DNA of 64,000 bases, taken from NCBI GenBank assembly GCA_010094025.1, contig ML991795.1, positions 62,001 through 126,000 of the forward strand. The letters run 5' to 3'. The position numbers were made by a program, and so were the translations under genes. This document shows, one piece after another, positions 11,098 through 20,958 of the stretch. The DNA is from Viridothelium virens. Lineage: Eukaryota; Ascomycota; Dothideomycetes; Trypetheliales; Trypetheliaceae. Position 1 is the first letter of the stretch. Each line of letters begins with the position of its first letter. The notes under the pieces were generated by a model. It was not told the origin of the DNA, searched no databases, and saw only the letters and a program-made list of their open reading frames with translations.

Positions 11098-12884
11098 TGC
11101 GCTAATGGTCTCTTAGGGAGTTCGTGTTTAGTACGATACCGGCAAAAATGAGGACGCAAGATGACCCTATTGATCGAAGCACGGTGTTGATGGGTGCAGA
11201 AATTACGTCAAGGGCGGCTTTCTATGTCTATCGCTGCTAATTTTTGCGCTCAGCTTGCAAACATAGAGTCAAATTTATCGTCAGATCGTGAAAGTGCAAA
11301 GAATATTGTGATTGAGTGCGAGCGACATTGACGAAATCGCGTGAGCGGCAAGAGACACGCTATGTTTCGGTCAATCGGAAATAATTGTCAGAGACGAGAA
11401 AAACTCCGAAATCTATACTTGCCGGGGATGCTGCAAAGATGCAACGCTATTCAACATCAGAAACGTTCCAAACTTTCGGAATGTCCCGACTCCCGAGAAC
11501 CATCTTCGGAGCGTTTCCCAAGCAGACGGGAGGGCTCTGACTTCCGCTGTACCCGATCGGAAAGCCGACCATTTCTCTTTACAGCCTTGCCCCACTTCGG
11601 AAAGCACAATCAGCGTGTCACCAAGCCATATGCGCGAGCTGCGTTGAGTCCCTAGGCTGGGCTTAAGCCTCTTTTCTAGCTACTACGCAAGGATACTCTG
11701 AGAGCCCATTGTGTATGCAGATGCGGCTCCGGCTCTCTTCTCCCGCTCAGCCCATATCACCATTGCTTCCGAGGCATTGTACTTCAGCGAAACGTCACGA
11801 CAGTTATTAATCAATTGGAAAGCGGAAATTCCTATAGTTCTTAACAATGGCTTGGGCATCCTCGGCATTTTCTGAACAGAGCGTCAACACAATTTTCAAT
11901 CAAGTTCTTTTCAAGACAGTAATTTCACCAAAGCTTTGGAAATAAGAATTGCTGGCACCGCCAGAGTGTTAGCCACCTGAGGTTAGAAGATCGACGCTAT
12001 GTAGCTCACTTGTAGGAAGCCACACCCATGATTCCGTCGCCTTGCATGGTATATTACAATCAGCAAACGTACCGTCTTAAGACAAGTATCGATGCCGCCT
12101 AATAGATAATGAGAAATGTGGAAGATGGAAAGAGGAAGGAATCGAACAGCAAGCTGATATTGGCGGCGCCGAAGAATGCCGATTCAGGCTGACTCCACCA
12201 CCGCCGAAAAATACATTTAACAGCGCTTCATCTTGCAGAAGATGTTCACGTTCTAGTAGTTCGGAAGAGTGAGGATAGTTTATGGCCTTACAGAAGGAAT
12301 CCACGTCCTGTCAGAGGACATCGAGCCGGCCAGTGAACCGGGACCCACTAAACTTGTCGGTTTTTCTTTTTTGCAGAGTGTGATTGCCATGGATAATCAA
12401 AGCAACCTTCATCGGATAGGCTTCCTTCGGAACGTCATGACTGGACGATTTCTGGCGTTATCGGAAGTCGTTGGGTACACGTTCTTCGTTTAGCGACAGA
12501 ATGGCTTGGGTGCTGGCATGCACGAGATTCTTGCCGGCGAGCAAGTGTATCAGCGCTGTGGGGTCTAACTCTTCATGGAAAGTGCTATAGAGAGCTTTAA
12601 GATAGATGTCGTGATCAGGACGGCTTGACTCCCAAACCCAGTATGCAATGCGAGATTGAGATCAGCCGGGAACGCACGCAGTCCTCGACTCAGCTTAAGT
12701 CCAAGCGTGCCAATTAGCGCTCTTTTGCATACGAATGAGGTTGGGTTGATACCGGAACCGTGCAAGGAAGCTGAACGACCTAGAACGTAGACTGACGACC
12801 GTAATGACATTGCGAACGCCGCATTAGACCCCCGATGCTGTTGGATCGTTCTCGCCACTCCAGGCGAGAAGAAATCTAAGTCGA
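11098..12884. other. Intergenic stretch, upstream region of the anthrone-oxygenase gene
   Basis: No confident gene. The part at 11360-11600 holds several copies of a TCGGAA/TTCGGA-type element on both strands, described under findings. On the minus strand around 12610-12470 a run of about 45 codons is open and protein-like, but stops surround it. I could not link it to a family; it may be a gene remnant. Confidence 0.5.
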
Positions 12885-14264
12885 TTATAGCCTTCTCAAC
12901 CGATCAATCATTTCCCATGAAAGCGCCCTGAGTCGACCTCGTAAGTCGACATCTAATTGATCGTACATTACCGCCGAAATCGGCAAGGTCATCTCGCTAT
13001 CCGGATCCGAGCTCTCCGGCGTCTCGGTCCCTTCTCTTCTTCCTTTATTTGTCGCCTGCACTTTGAGCTTTGATGATAGCTGATCAACAACACGTCGCAC
13101 CCGGTGGAGCTCGCTCAAAACAAGCTGCGCTGCCATGCGTGCTGAATCCGTGCCGTCTAGACAGTAGCTGCCAACGGTGGTAGGACTTTGAAAGGGTTGT
13201 TCAGACGGTGATGATTGGCTCAAGTGGCATGCTTGAAGGCTCTGCGAGCCATGCTTGTCGCGTGCGACAGCTGCGTACCAGCCTAACACTTTAAAGATTA
13301 TAAGCGACATGATGGCGAGTAGATAGCCGTCCTGTGAGCACGAACATTTCAGCATTGTGCTTACGGCTTCAATAGTGGCTTCATTCTGGGCGATCACGGC
13401 TTGAGTCGATGGGATCGTAGTAGCCCTTTCGAGCCCTTGAGTTGTCCAGGTCATGCATGTGTTCGAGGGCGAAGGGAAGAGCTGTTTCATAATTCCAAGA
13501 GCTCGGCCCAGGCATGACCAGGACGAGTCAGTTGTGCGGACCTCCTGGCAATGTCGTATTTCTCCACTGGGAGAGGTTGAGTTTTTCGGTGTAGAGCTCG
13601 GAATGGAAACGGGAAGTCTCTCTGGAACGGTAGCTCCGAAGACAGGGAAAGTATCTGTAAGACAGTCGGAGCCATTTCCGTCGCTGTGAACACCTGTAGG
13701 GAAGAAATCTCCTGCCCCGAAGATATTAAGGTCTGACATCTCAGAGGAGAGTGATATCGGTGTGGTGAATAGGTCATCAAGGTCCATCTCTATATCTGTA
13801 GATGTCGAAGAGAGGGCCTGGTCTGTTGGACCGAAGAAGTCCTGCAACAGGTCTAAAGATCTAGACACGTTCGCTTTATTAGAATGATGCACAGCTCCTG
13901 ATGATTGCCGAGTATCAATGTTTGGGTATGAAGAGGAAGTGATAGCCCAACTGGCTGGCGACGGGAAATGTACAGTGCCATTTGTATCTGTTGCGGTGAT
14001 GGAGGCATCACTGCCGCGGGTCTCGTTAGTTGTTGACCGGCTGTTGGGCTTTCTGCCTCCTCGTTTCGCAACAACATATTCACAAGTGAGACCACGCTTT
14101 GCACAGCGAGAGCATGTTGGCTTCTCTTGCGGGCATTTCAACTTGGAGGATGCGCAGGGATGGCAGCTGTTACGCAGTTTCGGCCGGCCAGGTGCAGCAG
14201 TATGCCCATGGAAAGGGGCAGAAGGCGTGGGTAGGCCTGTACCCGGAGGATACACTGCGTTCAT
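12885..14264 (-). CDS. AflR-type Zn2Cys6 transcription factor
   Basis: A single exon of 459 residues, ATG at 14264-14262. Residues 31-62 form a Zn(II)2Cys6 DNA-binding cluster (C-x2-C-x6-C-x5-C-x2-C-x6-C) starting NSCHPCASSKLKC. It is followed by RGGRKPNSR, the basic linker seen in AflR-like proteins. The central and C-terminal part matches the aflatoxin-regulator type domain: a single-copy CSCSQDGYLLAIMSLIIFKVL block, then repeated leucine-rich helices up to a conserved ending (LRGRLRALSWEMIDRLRRL). Such proteins switch on their own polyketide cluster and usually bind palindromes with CGA/TCG half-sites. The AflJ-like and anthrone-oxygenase genes on the same strand, and the PKS, are the likely targets. 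Confidence 0.88.
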   Translation of the reverse strand: MNAVYPPGTGLPTPSAPFHGHTAAPGRPKLRNSCHPCASSKLKCPQEKPTCSRCAKRGLTCEYVVAKRGGRKPNSRSTTNETRGSDASITATDTNGTVHFPSPASWAITSSSYPNIDTRQSSGAVHHSNKANVSRSLDLLQDFFGPTDQALSSTSTDIEMDLDDLFTTPISLSSEMSDLNIFGAGDFFPTGVHSDGNGSDCLTDTFPVFGATVPERLPVSIPSSTPKNSTSPSGEIRHCQEVRTTDSSWSCLGRALGIMKQLFPSPSNTCMTWTTQGLERATTIPSTQAVIAQNEATIEAVSTMLKCSCSQDGYLLAIMSLIIFKVLGWYAAVARDKHGSQSLQACHLSQSSPSEQPFQSPTTVGSYCLDGTDSARMAAQLVLSELHRVRRVVDQLSSKLKVQATNKGRREGTETPESSDPDSEMTLPISAVMYDQLDVDLRGRLRALSWEMIDRLRRL

Positions 14265-15875
14265 GACCAGTAGCTCAAGTAAACCTTAAGAAGGGGGTGA
14301 CGCTGAAATGATACTGCAAAGAAATAGGCAGAGAAATCTTGAGTGGATTTTAAATTGACAACTCCAGCGAAGTAAGCTTTGACGACCTCAAGTCTGACTT
14401 GAAGCACGAAATAGCCTTGCTATTGTCAAGAGCCAATCGAGCATTTCTTCGCTGCTGTAAATAGAAGAGCAGGGAAGAGATCACCAAAAGAGTTCGATTG
14501 GTGCATGTTGTACCAGATCGGCAGATGAAGTATTAGATATGCAGGATCTTATCACTACCTGTACGGCCTCCCCACTTGCATACCGACTTCGGCTCTCTCG
14601 ACCAAAAATCTGAAGATAGATACCTCAATGCGAAGCGATGGACATACCAGATATGTAGTGTCGGAATTCATTAGCCAATAGCAACCTCAAATCGGTACCC
14701 CATCTGAATCGTGGGGGTCCATCATCCCAACCACCTTTGCTCGAAGATCTATCTAGGCAGGCGAGCAATTTGCTCATGGTGGACTTCTCCATAGGCTGTT
14801 CAGTGGGTCAAGCATAGAGCCGTGATTTGTGCGGAGTTGATGAAGGATCCGCCTCACCACCTAAAGTGCGGTGCTCGATGTGGATGCACGAGCCACCTCA
14901 TGGGCTTGTAGCTAGCTCCACCTTGCTGGTTCATTCTACCGTCCTTTTCTCCTCTACGCATTCTGCCTTCACTATGATGCGGAATACGGACATGCTCGTG
15001 CCTTCCTCCGCCACATGTTGCAGGTACGATGCACCATCGTCAACACTCCACAGTCTAGAATCTCTACTCAAGCTAGCTCGGCCCTGTAGCTAACGACCTT
15101 TTATTTCATTCCCCCGTGGCGTGCTCGAACCTGCATCTGAATTGACCCTGTTGCTGAATCTGCTACCCATCCAGCTGTCGAACCTGTGGGCGACCCTGCT
15201 ACGGAAGTAGCTGCAGTAGTTCGTCGTGGCTGCAGAACTAGCTGCCGAATCGGTCCAGGCCCATGTGTGGTTGCTGCTACTTCGGCTGCTGTAGCACAGC
15301 AGCCGACGCCTAATTAGGACCTTACGCCCTCAGCTCAAATATGCTTCTCGCTGCTGAAGACCGGCTCGTGCTCTGCTCACCATTATTTGGAACCTATTAC
15401 TGGGTACCTGATTTCATTGGCCGACGTGGAAATCCTTACATCCCCAATCTGCAGTCTTTGTCAATCTTACCTAAAGGAGACTGGGACCTTATTTGATTTT
15501 GTCGTGCGCAGCGTTGGGCTCTCCACATTATGGAACTGAGAAATGTACAGTATGTCATCAATGTCCTGGTATAGGTTTTCATGAACGGGATGACGAGCTA
15601 AAGTTTCCAGAACGAGGTACAATAGTTGGCTTCAGGATGCTCTGAGCTCTTGAGGCGAGCCCCTTGGTCTTCTCACAGAATAATTGCGCGAAGAAGAACA
15701 TACCGGTAGACTTCGTCTCAGCCTGTAGAGCCTGCTCCTGAGTTTGCTCATAGGTAACTTGCAACATGCGACACATTATCAAAATATGTTGAGCGGTATA
15801 GCGCTGAAGCAATTCTTCTCTATATCTGTTTTTGTATTTACACGGGTAGGTGATACTAATCTACACCTTTGAATC
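14265..15875. other. Intergenic stretch, promoter side of the AflR-like gene
   Basis: This is 1.6 kb without a supported gene. It covers the promoter of the AflR-type gene (left) and the 3' flank of the LPMO gene (right). Around 15120-15300 the sequence is rich in GCTG/CTGCTA-like trinucleotides that would encode Ala/Val/Glu-rich repeats, but the frame is broken by stops. Confidence 0.5.
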
Positions 15876-17100
15876 TCAGACGCATTGCATATAGTACGGT
15901 GGCGAGACATCCGAACAGGTAGAACCAGAAGCACAGGTCGTACACCCTGTATATCCCGTTCCACCACATTGTCCATACTTTGCCACAGAACAAGCACCAG
16001 GCGCCGCTCCACTCGATGTCGCAACGCTAGAAGTACTTGCTTGTGTAGGGCTTGAGCTAGCCTTCGCCGTCGTAGTGACGAGGGTCGAAGTCGTAGCCTT
16101 ACTTGCCGAGGCGCTTGTGGCAACAGAGGCACCGGGAGTGCTGAGCTCGGCGCCAGAGCACGCTGCACCGGCCGACTTGGTCGAGCCGCCGGAGTACACG
16201 CTAGGACCAGGTGCAATGTACGTTGACATGGACTGATAGATATTGATGAGGATACCGGGATCAGAGGCGCTGTAGGCTCCAGGGAGGAGCACGGTGGCTG
16301 GGTTCGCGGAGCCGCCGCCGGAAACCGTGAGTTGGTCTAGAATAAGCACTTAGTACGTCTTGTGTGGCTTGTGATAGTAAAGGATGGGTTAAGAAGAGAA
16401 AAGTTTGTGCTTACAGCAACTCGTGTAGAACTGCGCACCTCCGGTACTGCTAGCTACGTGCAAGGCAATGACCTCCGCACGAAGCAAGTAGTCACCAGCT
16501 GCAATGTCTGAGGGGATCTTGACATTCATTTTCCCACAGCAAGTGTTCAAGTCCTTGGTGCCCCAATTGTCGGTGGAACCCGTGCTGCCAGCGCCAACGT
16601 TCGCCCATGAATCTTCGAAGACTTTGAACCAGCCGCTTGAGCCATCGGCGGTGGCGGCGTTGCTGACTTTGCTCATATAAACTTGGACAGGCCCGTAGTG
16701 GTCGCCGCCAATGGCTTCATTCGCGCAGGAACGATCGCCCGGTTGCTATCGAAGCAGCCGTTTTTAGCTAGAGGAGGGCTATGAGAAGATACCTAGCCGT
16801 ACCTGGTGCATCTCCACTGTCACGGTTTGTCCGGCTGTGACAGCACATTTTCCTGCAACACCTGTCGTACCGCCGACGTTGCAACGGATGTCCGTTGATG
16901 TGACGTCTGTTACGGGGTTGTTTGAGGGTGGTAGACGGACGCAGGTACTGCCGTGATTTCTTGAGCTTTTGGACACCACGACGAAAGTAAGGAAGACATA
17001 TCTTGTCAACGCCATTGACCCACAGGTCTTGAAATGTTGCGTGAGCTGCAGCTTGTTGAGCCACAAGCACAGCGAAGAGAGGAAAGACAGAGGCGTGCAT
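15876..17100 (-). CDS. AA9 lytic polysaccharide monooxygenase with CBM1
   Basis: A secreted copper enzyme that cuts cellulose oxidatively. A signal peptide (19 residues, ending QQAAA) exposes His20 (HATFQ), the copper-binding first residue of the mature protein. The other AA9 marks are present: [27 protein letters not shown] (second copper histidine), [18 protein letters not shown] and QFYTSC (axial tyrosine). A Ser/Thr/Ala linker then leads to a C-terminal CBM1 cellulose-binding module with YGQCGG and the expected cysteines. Exon 2 ends at 16803, exon 3 is 16745-16415, and exon 4 is 16336-15876; introns 2 and 3 are canonical. Intron 1 (about 17002-16960) lacks a GT donor at the position homology requires. 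Assuming it is still removed, the protein has 348 residues; otherwise the gene is broken. Confidence 0.88.
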
Positions 17101-18370
17101 CTTCGCTGATCAAAAAGTCCGACGGTTAAGGAGATAAGATAGGATGCTCTACAAAAGAAAGCCAAGCAACGGAGGACAAGGGAAGCCTTATGTATCAGCA
17201 TCGCTACCGTCTAACGGTTATATCTGCTATTGTAGCATTTCGGCCCGTGGCTACGTGAACCACCTGATCCTACCTTCATATGTGACCAGATTATCCGTCC
17301 ATCAATACCAGTCTTGAACATGGTCGCCTTGGCCAATGGTTCTGGTCCGTGTGGATAAAGGGTATAGCTCGAATAGTTCTCGTGGTCTTGTGATGGGTGT
17401 GCCAGAGTGTCGACTAGGTATATTAGCAATATATGGTACTTTGGAAGAATCTGGATAATTGGAAATGATTAACCGGAGATCAATCCTCCGCCTGTATCCG
17501 AGGTTCCGCCGGACCCCTGAGCATGCACGCTAAATGAAGCAGTACAGGACATAGGCACAAAAATTAATAGGTCCAACGGTATTTCTGATCATGGTTAGGG
17601 GATTTCCCCCTTTGCCGTTTGTTAGCGCGCCTACTCCGGGATTGCACTGCGAGCGAAGCCCGTTTAGAGCTGGCCATAGTGGTGTTTAGATGTGTCTGGG
17701 CCACCGCACCTCAGCGGCGACCAAGACTTCAGCCTCAACGTTTCTATATTATACTTGCCGTGCATTCCGGCAGACGCGCACCAACGCTGAGCGACTTGTG
17801 ATACATGGCCCACGTTCTCTACAGTGATACTGGAGCCAAGACCTGCGCTCGCTTCCGCCACAGGTGGTTTGACAAATCTTCACACTCAATCCGGGAGATT
17901 GATTAGCAGGAATTGAATACTTGAAGTGTACGAAACATGAAAGAAGAGTCATGAAGGTGAGCTTTTTGTCAAGACCGACATTTGAGTCTGGGACAAGCGA
18001 TGGTCATGAATAGCCTCGACACCTATTTCAAAAACTCACTTCGCCGAGCCTTCCAGTAAACGAGTCGAGCGATACATGGTCGGTGATAGTCTAAGAGGTT
18101 CATTAATTGATAAGGGGGCTTGTTTAGCTCCCCTAAGAAGGTAAACATGAAGCAGCTTGAGGAAGAAGATTTGTTCGCGATGCGATCAACTTTGACAATG
18201 ACGTCGTTCTTCCCCTGAGATAAGAGCCCAGACTATCCCTAATAAAGGCTAGCCTGTAGATGCTGCTATATTATTAGTATTCTCTGCGTCCGCCCTCATC
18301 TTCTTACTGGCTCTGCTCACTCACTAATTCTCTGTAATTTGCTTCCTGTACTTGCCTCTAACGTGAATCC
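17101..18370. other. Intergenic stretch between the LPMO and MazG genes
   Basis: Divergent upstream regions with no supported gene. The last 110 bases before the MazG start hold a TATATTA-like tract near 18268 and a pyrimidine-rich run (CATCTTCTTACTGGCTCTGC and onward). This is the usual look of a fungal core promoter and leader rather than a bacterial one. Confidence 0.5.
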
Positions 18371-18691
18371 ATGGTCAACAAAGAAATCCAGGACGCCCTC
18401 AGGGCATTCGTCGCCGAACGCGATTGGGCGCAATTCCACACTCCAGAGAACCTTGCTAAGAGCGTGGCGATTGAAGCCGGTGAACTACTCGAGTGCTTTC
18501 AGTGGGGCGCCGAAGCCAAACCAGAGCGTGTTCGTGAAGAACTTGCCGACGTACTGACCTACTGTTTGCATCTCGCTGATCGCATTGGAGTCGATCCTGA
18601 CAAGATCGTCTTGGAGAAGCTCGAAACCACGCGGAAAAAGTATCCTGTAGACAAGGCACGAGGAAGCAGCAGAAAGTATGATGAACTCTAA
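18371..18691 (+). CDS. MazG-like nucleotide pyrophosphohydrolase (bacterial type)
   Basis: An intronless gene of 106 residues; the ATG at 18371 lies in a fair fungal start context (GAATCCATGG). It matches the small MazG-like/NTP-PPase family, which splits NTPs or dNTPs to the monophosphate plus pyrophosphate. Helix 1 carries IEAGELLECFQW with metal-binding Glu35 and Glu38, and the second metal motif is EELADVLTYC (Glu57, Asp60). The C-terminal KYP...KYDEL is typical of the bacterial subfamily. All catalytic acids are present and the length is normal. Its stop (TAA, 18689-18691) lies inside the start of the helicase gene. The protein reads as bacterial in every part, while the promoter side looks fungal, which suggests transfer and domestication. 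Confidence 0.88.
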   Translation: MVNKEIQDALRAFVAERDWAQFHTPENLAKSVAIEAGELLECFQWGAEAKPERVREELADVLTYCLHLADRIGVDPDKIVLEKLETTRKKYPVDKARGSSRKYDEL

Positions 18692-20453
18692 CATAGCCTG
18701 GCTTGAGTTCTCCAAGGCCGCCGTCACGACATGGAAGTTTCACGACGAGAAACATGGCAACTGGCCTGTCGTATATGTACTAGACAATGGCCAGGACTCT
18801 GTACGGAGCAGTCGCAACAACCTGAGGGATGTTTACGTTGGCGAATCGCTCAACGCCGCAGGTCGACTGCGTCAGCACCTTGACACGCCCGCAAAGCAGC
18901 ACCTCAAAAACATTCGAGTCATCATCGATCCAAGATTCAACAAGTCCGTCTGCCTCGACTTGGAGTCCTATTTGATCAAATTGCTGGCCGGTGATGGCGC
19001 TAACCGGGTACTTAATCGCAATAATGGAATTACAGAGGCCAAATACTACCAACGCGAAGTGTACCGCGAGAGGTTCCGCAATATCTTTGAGCGACTTAAG
19101 GGAGATGGGGTTTTCACGCGAAGCATTCCTGAAATTGAGAATAGCGACTTGTTTAAGCTGTCACCGTTCAAAGCACTGACGGAAGACCAAGCAGCTTCTG
19201 TTGAGGATATCCTCAAAGGCCTCCTTATCGACATCGAGAGAAGTGCCGAAAGCACGGTAGTGATCCAGGGCGATCCGGGCACAGGCAAGACGGTCGTAGC
19301 TATCTATCTGATCAAGTTGCTTGTTGACATTCAGAACTCCACTTCGCTCGAGGATCTTGCCCCCGACTCTCGTTTCTCTAACTTCTTCACCGAAACCAAC
19401 CGGGGCCTTCTCGACCATCGCCGCATTGGTCTTGTCGTGCCGCAGCAATCATTGCGGGAATTCATTAAGAAGGTCTTCCGGAAGACGACTGGGCTTCATC
19501 CATCAATGGTTATGACACCGTTTGACGTGGGAGAAGCCGAGGGAATATTCGATCTGTTATTAGTAGACGAGACTCATCGGCTCAATCAGCGTGCGAACCA
19601 GCCATCAGGACCTCTCAACAAGAAGTTTGCAACTATCACAGGCGAGCTCTTCGGTGACGACGACGCTAACAAGAGCAAGACTCAGCTTGATTGGATACGG
19701 AAGAAGAGCCGGCATCAGATCTTTATCTCGGACGCCGCGCAGAGTGTTCGACCAGCCGATCTGCCTTCGGAGCTACTGTCGAATCTTATTGCCGATGCTC
19801 GTGCATCGGGCCAGTACTTCCAGCTTCGGACTCAAATGCGGGTACAGGCGGGATCGGATTTTGTCTCTTACGTTCGCTGGATGCTAGACCCACATCTATT
19901 ATCGTTACCAAGGAGGAGACAAGACTTCGGAGAATATGACTTCCGCGCGTTCGACAGCATTACGCGCATGCAAGACGAAATTTTCCAGCGCGATGCTGAG
20001 GTGGGCCTTTCACGCATGGTGGCTGGCTATGCATGGGAATGGAAGACCAAAAAGGACAAGAATGCCTTTGATATCGAAATTGATCAAACGCAGCTTCGTT
20101 GGAACAGCACTCCAACTGATTGGATTGCCTCCAAAAATGCACTCGAGGAAGTGGGATCCATTCATACGGTCCAGGGATACGATCTAAATTACGTCGGTGT
20201 CATTATCGGCCCTGATCTGGGATTCGACCCTGAACGGAGACGCCTTTTCATTGATCGTAACTCGTACTTTGACAAGAAGGGCAAGGAAAATAACCCAACG
20301 CTCGGCAAAAGCTATTCGGATGACGACCTGCTGCGATTCATCACGCAAATCTATGCCGTGCTCATGACGCGTGGGATCCGGGGAACGTACGTCTATGCAT
20401 GCAATGTTGGATTAAGGGAATATCTTCAAGGATTTATCCCATTTAGTCCCTAA
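18678..20453 (+). CDS. GIY-YIG nuclease fused to DUF2075 (Schlafen-like) SF1 helicase
   Basis: An intronless gene of 591 residues with overlapping ATGATG starts (18678, 18681). Residues ~28-115 form a GIY-YIG nuclease: VVYVL (31-35), VYVGES (52-57), the arginine(s) in GRLRQHL (63/65) and catalytic Glu96 in CLDLESYL. Residues ~165-575 are a DUF2075 helicase: Walker A GDPGTGKT (198-205), DETH Walker B (297-300), SDAAQ motif III (351-355), QMR (~386), TVQGYD motif V (498-502) and LMTRGIRG motif VI (562-569). Nothing essential is missing, so selection has probably kept it active. This domain order is known from bacteria, in my recollection often next to a MazG gene. The first 14 bases overlap the MazG gene in another frame. 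The role is unknown; nucleic-acid defence or processing is inference. Confidence 0.9.
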   Translation: MMNSNIAWLEFSKAAVTTWKFHDEKHGNWPVVYVLDNGQDSVRSSRNNLRDVYVGESLNAAGRLRQHLDTPAKQHLKNIRVIIDPRFNKSVCLDLESYLIKLLAGDGANRVLNRNNGITEAKYYQREVYRERFRNIFERLKGDGVFTRSIPEIENSDLFKLSPFKALTEDQAASVEDILKGLLIDIERSAESTVVIQGDPGTGKTVVAIYLIKLLVDIQNSTSLEDLAPDSRFSNFFTETNRGLLDHRRIGLVVPQQSLREFIKKVFRKTTGLHPSMVMTPFDVGEAEGIFDLLLVDETHRLNQRANQPSGPLNKKFATITGELFGDDDANKSKTQLDWIRKKSRHQIFISDAAQSVRPADLPSELLSNLIADARASGQYFQLRTQMRVQAGSDFVSYVRWMLDPHLLSLPRRRQDFGEYDFRAFDSITRMQDEIFQRDAEVGLSRMVAGYAWEWKTKKDKNAFDIEIDQTQLRWNSTPTDWIASKNALEEVGSIHTVQGYDLNYVGVIIGPDLGFDPERRRLFIDRNSYFDKKGKENNPTLGKSYSDDDLLRFITQIYAVLMTRGIRGTYVYACNVGLREYLQGFIPFSP

Positions 20454-20958
20454 AACCATGTAAGCCCATTAGTGACAATCTCATGAGATTTCCAGAAGGG
20501 ATGAGAAATGAGGAGGGCATTGAAGGAGATAGATCGAGCCTTGACCATGGCTTCGTAACCCGTGAAGAAAGGGATCTTGCTAAAGATACGATCGGCCACT
20601 ACACCACTCTCTCTTATCAAATGAGTGAAGCCCATCGTAGGAGGCTGGCCTATTGTTCTTGCACAGCAGAAAACTGTTTGTGAAGGAAATTTTTAAGAAA
20701 ACGCAGAAAGGCAGAGAGCGCAGAGCTTGGACGTCGTAGGTTTCTGGACTTTGATATGATGATCAAGACGAGATTAATTGGTACCTGAAGTCTGGTCTCG
20801 TACTATATCATAAAGCTACAAATGTGAATGGAAATGTTTTCCTTTTGACCGTACCGCTCCCCTTCATTGAAGGTGCTTGGGCTTTGAAACTCCCATGAGA
20901 GGAGAAGTTCTCCGGATTAATGACTTCATCTGTCTATCGTGATTGCCCGAGCCTAGAT
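20454..20958. other. Intergenic stretch after the captured operon
   Basis: About 500 bp between the convergent ends of the helicase gene and the Zn2Cys6 gene. No supported gene and no recognisable mobile-element end. Confidence 0.55.

Noticed and set aside
12470-12620. A protein-like minus-strand stretch upstream of the anthrone-oxygenase gene.
   Set aside because: Only about 45 codons with stops on both sides and no identifiable family; possibly a relic, not called.
7524-15875. Classic AflR binding palindromes (TCG-N5-CGA) near cluster genes.
   Set aside because: Near-matches had the wrong spacing (for example around 9187, six bases between). Not reported as sites.
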